64,000 nt of DNA from Ziziphus jujuba (Eukaryota > Streptophyta > Magnoliopsida > Rosales > Rhamnaceae), in assembly GCF_031755915.1 (NCBI RefSeq), contig NC_083389.1, positions 24,799,001 through 24,863,000 on the forward strand. Direction: 5' to 3'. How positions within the stretch are numbered: the stretch's first letter is position 1; each line of letters begins with the position of its first letter. This document shows positions 45,994-56,561 of the stretch, piece by piece. The notes beneath the pieces are model-generated. The model was not told the origin of the DNA. It saw only the letters and a list, made by a program, of their open reading frames with translations, and ran no database searches. The translations under genes were made by a program, and so were the position numbers.

Positions 45994-48900
45994 TCACCAT
46001 GAGACCATAATATTCACATGTGGTGATGATCTTGGGAAACTATGTAACTTGTGAGAAATTTTTCGCAAACCTTCCACATCATAACCAGAAGAAACCCATT
46101 TACAGTTTCCATTCTTATTAGATGCTGTATAACAAACTTTTTTTGATACTAGAAATACCATTTTCTCCAAAACCCTCGAATTCCTGAGCAAAAACTCCGC
46201 TAGTGATAAAATTTGCCTCTGATTGCACATACGAGAACCAACAATCTTAACAATCTTAAGATCATGCAAGACCAAAGAATTCAAAATCTTTTCTAAATCT
46301 TTTGATGCCCAGGGGATGATTTTTTCCTCCTCAACTATGTAGGGTTGGAAGAAGTCTTCAGTGCACTGATTAAACAAAGAAAAGGAAAAAAAAATAATAA
46401 TAATAATAAAGTAAAGAAAAAAAGGAGATCCAGGTCAATCCAATCCAATTAAATTCTAGTACATATAATAGCTAAAACTTATGCTCTTACTAAACCTAAA
46501 TTTTGTGCCTAAATTCACTAATAATTTTAGCTAAATAGATTTAACCACAAATTTAAACCATGGCAAAAAAAGTTTTCTTATTGCAGTGCCAAACAAATCA
46601 AAAAGTTCAGGATCAAACACACCAGTTGCATTTAGCAAAAAATAGTTCCCTCAAAAAATCCTTTAATTGGTGCAATTGCTCAAGAAAAATGTATATAAAG
46701 ATCAAAGAACATATAATTCTCTCCAAAAATATGTCTGTTTTGTAAAGACAATTAAAGATCTAAGTATTTTATTAAGGCAATTGGTGCTCCTCGCTTATAG
46801 TTATAATTGAAACACAAAAGATATGAAGGAAGAGATATGGGGCATACTTAAAAGAAAAACTTACAAAACAAGATGAAACGTCTATAGTTAATGCCTCCAG
46901 ATGAGGAAAATTATGCAGCAGTGTTGCCATACCGAGTAGTTTTCGAGCTCTTATTCTCACTTTCAGCGTTAAATTTTTGCACTCAGACAGTGGAGAATGC
47001 AAACAATTCACTTTGAGGAACTTGGTAACAATCTTTACAAGACAAAAAGAAACATAATTAGTGTAAAATGACAAACTTTGAAAGATTATCAAAGCAAAAT
47101 ATTCAATATTAACAAGTTTCATCAAACTTTTACAACTTACTTTTAAAATGTTTTATCAACTACATAAATTTAATCAACACCAACGATTAAGAGAGTACCA
47201 CATGGACAATTAGACATCCAATCCGTAATCACCACAACCCAATTGTAATAGTAGATGCAGCATGCCAGGTAGTAATTACCATCTAAGTTTGTATGAAAAT
47301 CTTTTGTGATATAGCACTTTCAAATGTGATAATAAAAATTAAATAGAAAACAAAAGAGAGAAATTACATCATAAAAAAAATTAGAAAGATAAACCAAAAC
47401 CAATCAGAGAAATTAATGCGTTGAAATAGAGGTGAAATAGAGGAGACAAAACAAACAAGAAAAATTAATGAAAATAGATGGAGAAAATAGAAAGATATTA
47501 TAAATGTTAAATAGGCATTCCACACCTAAAGGTATAGAATGCCATTTCTACAAAGTTTTTTCAACCAATCTATAGAATGTTCATTTCCTTTCCACATTCA
47601 TTCCATGAATCAAACATCAACCTACTAGTTTTCAAGCTTCACATTATCATTATGCTGCTATAATCAAAACATAAAAATAAATTACTAAATTTCAATTTCA
47701 TATAGAATTAAAGTGAAATATGTTCAAGCATTATTGATCATCAAACCATTGAGCATGCCCGTCAATCATGTTTTTTAAGCAATATATTATACATATATAG
47801 AAAAAGAAAATTAAACAAATTTAATATAGAACATTAAGCAGAATGAAGCACTTATAAAACGAACCTGAAAACACCAAGAACCCAATGTGAGTTTCTTGAC
47901 AAGCCGAACACCACTCAAGAGATCTCTCAACATGATTTGACTATCTCTGTAGTACGCAGCTGTATCATTGGCCAATTGAAAAACAAGATGAGCTTCAACA
48001 AGAGATGAAACATCAAGCAGTTGACATTTTCTCATGAAAAACCCTAAAATTTCCAGTTCCTTTATATTGGGAGCAAAGATTTCCAAGCCACCATATGCCA
48101 AGTTAATAGCATCGTCATTGATACTATTCCGAATCCAATTTTCTTCTATCACCAATTTCCTCAAACTTCCAGAGCTGATATCAATGCGGCTAAGGCCAAT
48201 GCACCGATGAATCTCCAAAACTTCAAGTGCTGGACTTCCAGACATTACTTTCCAGATTACATCATCACTTAACTTGGTTTTATTAATAGATAAACTCTTG
48301 AGCATAGTCCAAGTAATAACTGGATGTGGGACAATATTACAATGTGACAGATACAACTTGGTTAAAGTTGAACATTCAAAGATATGGCTAGGCAGTGCAT
48401 AATTATAGTTGAGGTTACAATCCTCCAAAAATTCATATAAAAGAAGAGAGAGCTCCTCAACCTCCAGCTTAGTGGCAAAAAGAGTCCATCTATCAAGAAC
48501 TTCTTCGTCTAGATACAGTTTCTGACCATGACAAAACCCTTGGAAATCAAGTTGAAACTTGAAGATCTTGGAACACCTGTTAAGGGTTAGGGTTTTATCC
48601 ACGAAGGAAACAAATTCATATACAGTTTTAAATGGTGTTCCACACAGGCTGAAGCTCAGAGAGGGTATGCAAGTCCACAGGGATTTCCATCTTTTTGATA
48701 AGATGCATGTTCTGATGGCTTCCATGGTAGGCAAGAAGGAAAGGACATGGAGAAGAAGATCCGCATCCAAAATGCTAAGTAGTTTGTCTTCTTCATTATT
48801 TATCAAATTCAACATCCTTAGTTTATCTTCTTCACTATTTACCAAACTCAATATCCTTTGGTGCTTTGATTCTCTATTACTTATTATCTCATCATCATCC

Positions 48901-49007
48901 CCTCCACGATTTTCTTTTGGGTTAGATTTATTTTTTCGCTTGAAGGCCTTTATGGATCTTACATAACAGCTTCCTTGGGTAACGCTGGAGGCACTAGTGT
49001 CATCCAT
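45994..49007 (-). CDS. F-box/LRR/FBD protein (three exons)
   Basis: Probable substrate-recognition subunit of an SCF E3 ubiquitin ligase: the F-box binds SKP1/ASK and the LRR and FBD parts select the target, which is unknown. Exon 1 is 49007-47865 (381 codons), exon 2 is 47032-46865 (56), exon 3 is 46365-45997 (123) with stop 45996-45994. All junctions are GT-AG in phase 0 (CAG/GTTCG, TAAAG/ATT, TTT/GTAAGT, ATCAG/TGC). The protein has about 560 residues, within the family's usual size. Residues 1-75 form a charged leader with a local repeat (LVNSEEDKL, LINNEEDKL). The F-box is at about 76-118 (LLLHVLSFLPTMEAIRTCIL, then SKRWKSLW). LRRs cover 150-430. The FBD-like end is at about 475-520 (LKIVKIVGSRMCNQ, LAEFLLRNSRVLEKM). 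No stop or frameshift interrupts it. A truncated paralogue lies at 3198-4092. Confidence 0.85.
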
Positions 49008-50693
49008 GGACTTTTCAATATATATAGCTTTTCTAGCTCCTTTGCTTCCCTCTGTTAAAACACACTACAAACTAAAATACATAAAAAAGAAATAATAATA
49101 ATAGCATTTATACTATAAATATATTGAAAAATCACATGCAAAAGGGTGTATCATTAGAAAAATATATGTTGCTTAGAAATTTATGAAAAATATTTGATTC
49201 CTTGCCAAAATACTAAACTTGACAAAAAACCGTGCATTAAAACATTGCAAGAAAGAAGCAAATAAAGGACTAGAACTTGTTAATTATGACCAAAATGCAA
49301 ACCATAACCTCAAATTAATATAAAAAGTCTGAAAACCATCCAAGGTTAAAGATAATTTTAAGTTCAGAACAATAAATAATAACAGTAATTAATGTTTCAC
49401 ATGTGTTTTATAGCAGCAAAAACAATGTTTTAATGTGATCAGAACTCGTGCTTTGGTTTTATAGCACAAAAATAGAGTTTTAATGTGATCAGAACTTGTT
49501 CTTTGTTTTTTTCTACATGAACATGGTTTAGCGACATGAGCAAAAAATAAAGATTCTAAATAGAGTACTTATTCAAGGTTTTCAGCTTAATAAACTAATT
49601 ATTAGGTGGCCTTCCTTCTTTAAAAACTTGCCATTTCTTTAAAACACATATGTTAATGGTTCAAGCCAAAAAGTCGCCACCCAAACAAGTATATCTATAA
49701 ACTCAAAATCACCACCATCAAAGACGCCGTCACAACATGTAGATCAGTACTACAAAGTACCAATAACAACAACTAAACACACTAGAGATCCCAACATAGT
49801 TATTAAATGAGCAGTAACATGGTCAAAATATCAAGTGTATCATAAGTTACAACATCAAGGAAAATTTTAGCAAATAGTTCAACGATTGGTAAGTATTGTA
49901 TTACAGCTTCTTGTAATGTAATACTTTTGCTTATCAAAAGTTGAAACATATTTTGTGGTTTTTAAAAGCGTATTTACACAAATTAATTTTTGTATTTATA
50001 AATTTTACCTTTATTCTTATGCACACATAATATCTGAAGTCTGATAAACTGTCCCATTTACTTTGACACAGTATTATTATTTGGTTTGTAGATGCTAGCT
50101 AGATCAACAACCATCTCAGTATCTTTGAACATCTTTGTTCTGTTAGATGTTAAAATTGATGGTAAGATGATGGCATATGCATAGAAAATCTACATGTATA
50201 ATAATTTTATAGACTATAGTTATGAATCCCAAAACAGAATTTTGATTTCAGATACCAATCTTCTACTGAATGGTAGGAGCTAGATTAAGTAATGTTGTTA
50301 CCATTTATTTATTTATTTATTATTATTATGTTAGATGTTAAATTTGATAGAAAAATGACATTATACATGCATAGAAAATCTACATGAACAATAATTCTAT
50401 AGACTGTAGTTGTGAATCCCAAAACAGAATGTTGATTTCAGAAACCAATCTTCTACTGAATGGTATTATTTGCAATGAGCCAAAACTGTCAGATTTTATC
50501 TCTCTAAGTATTTTTTTCTTTCAAAACTAATTACAAACCAAAATATATATATATATATATACATATATGGAATAGGTAAAGTAAATATCTAAAAAGCCTA
50601 ATAATAGTATTAATAATACCTATGGAAGTCCGGTTGCACAAAACAATCCAAAATCCACAATCTACAAATGCTCAATTCAGATGTTTGCTATTT
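49008..50693. other. upstream region of the F-box gene, with local duplications
   Basis: TTTTAACAG/AGGG near 49050 on the minus strand could be the 3' splice site of a leader intron. A duplicated TTTAATGTGATCAGAACT block lies near 49430 and 49480, and a 136-bp duplication at 50141-50465. A (TA)n run lies at about 50544-50561. No coding sequence was recognised. Confidence 0.4.
50141..50465. repeat. 136-bp direct duplication with 53-bp spacer
   Basis: 50141-50275 and 50329-50465 share TGTTAGATGTTAAA through TTCTACTGAATGGTA with a few differences. The spacer contains a TTTA microsatellite. Confidence 0.85.
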
Positions 50694-50966
50694 TTATTCA
50701 CTCTTGCAACCTGTAATAGAGAATTGCACATAGAAAAAAAATAAATAAATAAATAAATAAGATGTCGGTAAAGTCCAAAACCCTAAAGAGAAAAAAAGAT
50801 TAAAAAAAACAAACAATTTGAAAGACGAAGAGAAGGAAATAGAGAAGAGAGAAGAAAGCTTATCTGGGACGTCCGTGGCCGCTGGTTCGCCGATGGGTTC
50901 AGCCTTAGTCGGTGGGAAAACACAGTAGAAGGGAATGGGGGGTAGAGAAAGAGGGGCAACAGTCAC
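50694..50966 (-). other. candidate leader exon / short ORF of unknown function
   Basis: A 90-codon minus-strand frame starts MTVAPLSLPPIPFYCVFPPT and becomes Phe/Ser-rich. The first 45 codons lie in a GC-richer patch (50860-51070) that stands out from its AT-rich surroundings. It lies 1.7 kb upstream of, and on the same strand as, the F-box gene, so it could be the gene's promoter-proximal leader exon. No clear donor site was found, and no homologue is recognised. Confidence 0.25.
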
Positions 50967-51159
50967 AGACCATCACGGTAAAAGAATGTGCGTCGTACGC
51001 CTAAGATTAAAAAGACCAGTAATAACAACCTGTATAAGTGGTGGGCACGCTGGTATTTTCAGGTTCCACGAAATTTGTACGTCACTTGTTTACTGTGCTC
51101 TTCTTACAAATAGAACTAGATGTCTGGGTGCGTGCCAAATCATCAATATAAACTGAATT

Positions 51160-51530
51160 TTAAATTTATTTATTTATTTGTTTATTATTATTATTATCAT
51201 TATTATTATTATTTTTTAGCTGGTGAGATTCGAACCTCGTAGGTGGAATTCTAAATTGAATTGATGTATTGCGAAATACAATATTGTATATTTATTAATT
51301 TTGGCAGACTGCGTAACCGCCCGTTCAACGTTAACGGAGCGTTGGCACCATTATTAATGTAAAACCCAAGCAGAATTCAAATACTTTTTTTTTTTTTTTT
51401 TTCAATCTTTTTGGTAGAAAAAATTGGTTTGTAGTGTTGTGTGTGGGGGGGGGGGGCGGTGGTTTGAGAAAAACCTTAAAAACAAAGCACATAAACTTTA
51501 TATATATATATATATTATTTTATATGATAT
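51160..51530. repeat. cluster of simple repeats
   Basis: TTTA/TTA runs (51165-51215), poly(T) (about 51386-51403), poly(G) (about 51446-51457) and (TA)n (about 51501-51515). No gene was recognised here or up to 51848. Confidence 0.85.
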
Positions 51531-51848
51531 TTGTTTACAGAGTTTGTATATAATTTATGTAACATATTTCTTTCTACAAAACAAATAAGTTTGACCCCTT
51601 CCTCTAATTTTTAGAAACTCTATTTTGGGGACTTGAATGGAACTTTGAGAGGAATTAAAGTATGGGTATTGAACGGAGCTTTCGATATGCTCAATTCTAT
51701 ATGGGTATTTATAGAATTCAAAATTGAGTGTTAAATTTTCATGAACCACTTTTAGCAATACTCTATTTTTTATTTTTTTTTATTTTGCTGAAACTGAGAT
51801 TCTATTAAAATCCAAAAGGAAAGGACTGGCAAAAAACCAAACCCCGAT

Positions 51849-52325
51849 TCAGGTGGTTACACCAATATCACTTTCCTGAAGCAAAACCAAAACAAGAGAA
51901 GAGGGCAGGGAATTGATGTTTAACTCCCCATAGAACCTATGCTGTTTTGCCCATTGACCTACTAGATGTGCAGATCTATTAGCCATTCTAGCAGTCCAAA
52001 CAAAAGAAACATTAACAAACAAAGGAATCAAAAGGAAAACATTGTTAGCAATGTGCTTAGCTTTCTAACGAAGGTGATTTGTATCCTTGAAGGCTAAACT
52101 CTTAATCACAGTGAGAGCATCAGATTCTATGTAAACATTATTCCAACCGTAGCTTGATGCCACATGTGAGGCTTTCAAAATAGCTTCTGGTTCGGTCACC
52201 TCTGGAATAGGGATCTCTGACTTGAAAGTTCGAATGAGTAAAATTTCCCTTTTGTCATTCCAAGCTACCATAGCTAAGTTGCTTCCATTTTTGCTCACCG
52301 CTGTGTCAGTTTTAGCAATACTCAA
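51849..52325 (-). pseudogene. RNase H-like (RVT_3) domain remnant
   Basis: The minus-strand frame reads KTDTAVSKNGSNLAMVAWND, then TEPEAILKASHVASSYGWNN and VYIESDALTVIKSL. After one in-frame stop at 52065-52067 it continues KAKHIANNVF, NVSFVWTARMANRSAHLVGQ and LPSSLVLVLLQESDIG. This is a nearly complete plant RNase H-like domain (D, E, D and the ANxxAH motif), as found at the 3' end of LINE ORF2 and in related host genes. No RT precedes it in the window, so it is an isolated 3' LINE stub or a broken host gene. Confidence 0.7.
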
Positions 52326-52915
52326 ACGCCTAGTCTATATATATAATGTGGTATCATCATTGCAAATATGCGGCATGAATGGCTATTGTTCCAAGCATCT
52401 ACCTACAATAGTCAACAGACTATTACCATCCATAATAGTCATGAAGCTTGATAATATTTTTTCATCCAAATTAATTACATTTCACAAAATTTGTATCATT
52501 ATAAGTTGGATTTTTGGAAAGGTAAGAAAATAAATATTTCACAGTTATAAATTTGATCAAATCCACAATGATGATTGTTGTGATTCTGTAACCATAAAAA
52601 ATAAAAAATAAAAATAAAAATATAAAAATTTAGAAGAAAAAGATGTATTATCATTTATCTCTAGAAATCAATATAAAAAAAATCCTCTCAAACTCTCTCT
52701 CTAAAGTTTCTAAAAATTCTATGCTATGTATTATACAAGATTGAAAAATTTAGCACCTATTTACAGGCTTATAATATTGCCTTTTTTTACGAACTAATTG
52801 GCCACCAAATAAACTTGACCAAAAAGTATACTTAGATAGCAAGAAAGGGTTGGACTTTTGGAGTTAGTCTGGACTTCAGGATTCTACCCTTCCAACAATA
52901 TTTCAAAATTGATAG
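52326..52915. other. AT-rich sequence, no gene recognised
   Basis: Contains an A-rich AAAAATA microsatellite at about 52598-52635. By position, 52640-52915 could be the 3' end or LTR of the antisense copia that follows, but no LTR pair was found. Confidence 0.4.
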
Positions 52916-55330
52916 TCACTTATCATCCATTCTAGTAATTTCTTTGTACAGCTTCAACTTTTTTTGTGTGACAACCTTTGTAAATATGTTTACTAGATTC
53001 TTCTTTGTATGAATCGTTACTAGTCTAAGTAGTTTATACTCTATCACATTTTGCTTCCAATGATAGTGAATATCACTATGTTTTAATAAGAAATGATACA
53101 TTGAATTCTTGTTCAAATTCAGGGCACTCCACTGTCACAATATATCTTGTAATCCTTTTACTTGATACCCAGTTTATTGAGTAAATATTTAAACCATAAC
53201 ATTTCTTTATTGGCTTCCGCCGTAACAATATATTTTTCTTTAGATAAAAAGCTACACACTTCTATAATCTTGAACATCATGACACAGTTTCTCCAACAAA
53301 AATGTAAAGATAACTTAAATTAGATTTTCAAATTTTCTATTATTAAGGTCTCTAGCCATATCTACATTTATATAGTTTTCTAAAGCTAGAATACCTCCCT
53401 TATAACACAAGCATACCTTTCATATACCTTTAAAATACTTGAGAATCCACCTGAATATTCCCCAATGTTCCTTTTCAAGATTTAAAAGATATTTACACAC
53501 TGTACCTATTGCATGAACAATGATTTATATGGTACATACCATTGCATACATCAAGTTTTTTAATGTTGAAGAATAAGGCACTCAGGCTATCTCCTCTATC
53601 TCTACATTAGATAAGGGGCACAATCTCTTGCTCAATCTAAAATGGTTTGCTAGTGGAATGTTAATTGGTTTGGCCTTATCCATTCTGAATCTTTTTATCA
53701 CTTGTTTGACATATTTCTCCTAAGGGAGCCATAACATGTGATTCTTCCTATCTCAGGCTATTGCATTCCTAAGTTGAGCTCGTCATAAGTCCTTCATATC
53801 AAAAAACTTGAATAATTCCTTCTTCAGTTGACTATCCTTATTGCATCTTATATAACAATCAACATGTCGTTTACATATAGCAAAAATGCAATGAAGCTTC
53901 CATATGAAGATCCATGAATATATACACACTGGTCTAGGTCAGACTTCTATAGCCTTGACTCATCATAAAAAAGTCATACTTCTTTTACCACTGTCCAAAT
54001 GCTTGCTTAAAGCTATACAAGGTCTTTATTAGTTTGCAAACAAGGTTCTCTTTCCTTAAAACCTTTTGAGTGCTCCATATAAATTTCCACAAGTAGATCA
54101 CCATGAAGAAATGTTGTTTTCACATCCATTTACTTAGAATTAAGGTATAAACTAACAATTAGAATGAAAATAACTTGAATTGAAGTCATGCTTTATCATT
54201 AGTGAGAAAATCTCTTCAAAGTTAATTCCTTTCTTCTAAAGGAAACCTTTGACTTCCAAACAAGCTTTATGTTTTACCATCATTCCATAGCCGTCTTTCT
54301 TAAGATTGAACACCCATTTATTCTTTAGTATCTTCTATTCTATTAAAAGATCAACTAACTTATAAATCTAGTTTTTCTACAAAGATATCATCTTATCTTG
54401 CTTTGCTTGTAGCCATTTTTCTTTATTCTGATGGGATTTAGCTTCCTAGAAACTCTTTAACTCCCTTTCTTTAATAAGAAAAATATATTAAGATTTTGGA
54501 TATCTCTTTTATGGAATCCAGCCTCATTCAAGCCTTTGGACTTGTAAACTGTTAGTTTCATAAGGTGTACTAGCATTCGATTACTATGATAGCCTTGTAG
54601 CTTTTAGTGAGAGAATTGAGTCTTTCTCTACTCAACATTATTTTCTCCCTTTTATTCTTCTTCTGGCAATTCTCTATGCACCTTGTTTCATCTATGATGG
54701 CTTGTGTTGGAGCTAGATTAGGAACAATATCATAGGCACTAGAACTAGAACCAAAAGACTTACATGAGCTTTTCAATGTCTTTTATTGTCTGGTTTTCAA
54801 GGAATACTACATTCCTACTTCTAATAATTTTTTGTGGCATTGGATTCCATAATTTATATTCGATTTCTTTATCTCCATATCCAATAAAGATGCATGGAGT
54901 AATCCTTATGTTGAGTTTATGAATGAGCTCCTTAGATACATTTGTAAAGGCCAAACATCTTAATATTCTTAAGTGAGAGAGAAGTGATTCTTACTAGACC
55001 TTTGTTAATCAAATAGCAGGCAGTACAAACAGTTTTTCCCTAGAATGGCTTAGGCAGCTTAGTCATATTGGTCATACTTTTGACCTTTTCCATGATTGTC
55101 TAATTTATTCTCTTGGCTACTCCATTATGTTGTGGGGTGCTGGGATTGTCTTCTCATGCTAAATATCTTGTCATCTATAGTAGTCATCAAGCTCTTTGGA
55201 AGTATACTTACCTCCATTATCTAGGTAGAGAGATTTTAGCTTCTTTCTTATTTCATGTTCTACCATGAAATGTAGCTATTTGAAGTGATATAAGGCTTGA
55301 TCCTTCTACCTTTAGGAAATAAACCCATAC
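52916..55330 (-). pseudogene. Ty1/copia pol remnant (integrase, RT, RNase H), antisense
   Basis: Reading right to left: the integrase core starts abruptly at 55330 (VWVYFLKVEGSS). It continues TPQHNGVAKRIN (catalytic Glu replaced; family pattern TPQHNGVAERxN) and TACYLIN. The integrase end is at 54954-54760 (CIFIGYGDKEIEYKLWNPMP, RSRNVVF). The RT region at 53200-54450 is heavily broken. The RNase H end reads KHSDIHYHWKQNVIEYKLLR and NIFTKVV (53070-52930). The upstream integrase, gag and LTR are cut off by the gypsy LTR that begins at 55331. Confidence 0.8.
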
Positions 55331-56099
55331 TGATACGAACCTAGGACGACTTGCTCCTAAACTCGTATTATATTAGCCCGGATCTTAATTAAGTTCAAGT
55401 TCTAATGGAATTGACCTCAACCCCTAACCAACCTGTTGTTAGAAACCTTGGTATAATATAGACACCACAATAGGGGATGGAAAACCTATTGATAAGTCAA
55501 GCTAAAACAACCAATTCTCTAATGGTGTTTTAGGTGTTCTCAAAGAACAAAGAGATAATTAATCTCACAAATATTTTCACAATCCAATCAAAGTTGTCTT
55601 ATTATTGAAAAATAAACCTTTAAATAGGCTTGAAAGAAACAAAATAAACCCTAAAAAATTAATTCAAAACCGAACTCCTATAGGAATTAGGAAACTTGAC
55701 CGAATTCTAATATGTCCTAAACTAAGTTTCCTAAACTAAATTTTATTAATTAATTCCTTTATTTTGAATTAGGAATTAATTAATTGACAATGGAAATAAT
55801 AAAATAAAAACCTTCCTAAAGTTATTTGTCCAGAAAATAAATAAATAAAAACTAAAAAGTAATGGTAGTTTCCTAAAACAAAAAGTAGAATAAAATTAGG
55901 AAACTATAATACTAGCTTTTTGACTAATTTGACTTTGACCAATCTTTAACCAAATTGAGCTCCAAATCAGCTTCAATATGCTTTGTAGGATGCCAAATAA
56001 GCTTGTTGTGAAGTTCCTCACGTTGCCCTTGCTTGGAAGTATGAGAAAAGGCTAATATAGTAAAATACAGTAAAGCCAGCAAGGAATACAGCAAATCCG
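55331..56099 (-). repeat. gypsy LTR inserted in the copia integrase, itself interrupted
   Basis: The plus strand starts TGATACGAACCTAGG, the inverse of the LTR end at 34439, and stays colinear in reverse with 33800-34439 (TTATCAATAGG, the CCTGTTGT block, AATTAATTCCT, CCAAATCAGCTTCAATATG). No primer-binding site follows on its 3' side; copia coding sequence does. It is thus a 3' or solo LTR. Its 5' part is cut at 56099 by the young gypsy element. Confidence 0.75.
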
Positions 56100-56139
56100 T
56101 GTAACACCCCGTCCCAAATCGCACCGGAATCCGTGCACG

Positions 56140-56220
56140 TTGACCGAGGTTGACCGTTGACCGTTGACCGAAGGGGGTCAAAAGTTGACTTTTTGACTCG
56201 GTGAGAATTTTGAGTTGACT
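56140..56220 (+). promoter_or_regulatory. W-box cluster in U3 of the LTR
   Basis: Seven TTGAC cores start at 56140, 56150, 56157, 56164, 56185, 56193 and 56215, with an inverted GGTCAA near 56176. TTGAC(C/T) is the core bound by WRKY transcription factors. The same cluster occurs 6,735 bp later in the 3' LTR. Confidence 0.6.
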
Positions 56221-56532
56221 AGGGTACCGTGGCGAAGTGCACGATGCCACGAGTTCGTAGACTGGTAGCACGTCGAAAACGGAGCTACGGTTTGAAAGTT
56301 ATGGACGAAACAAGTTGCGGTCCAAACTGTCCAAGGGATGTCGGAGTTGACTTTTTGTTTATGGGGAATTGAGCTTTGACTCATGCATGGTTGTGAAGTG
56401 CTCGTCGATACGAGTTCACAGACTAGCGGCACGCTCAAAACGGACATCCGGTTAAAAAGTTATGGACGTTTGAAGTTTACCGGATACCGTATTATTTTAA
56501 TATTTTTTTTGGGTCGGTGAACAGTGAAACGC

Positions 56533-56561
56533 CACGTGTCAGTTTCTGATTGGTCCACGTG
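56533..56561 (+). promoter_or_regulatory. two G-boxes around an inverted CCAAT box
   Basis: CACGTG at 56533-56538 and 56556-56561 with ATTGG (inverted CCAAT) at 56549-56553. These are common plant bZIP/bHLH and NF-Y sites. Confidence 0.5.

Noticed and set aside
49017..49026. TATATATAT before the F-box start as core promoter
   Set aside because: It is about 10-20 bp from the ATG, too close for a TATA box with a normal leader, and a likely splice acceptor lies just upstream.
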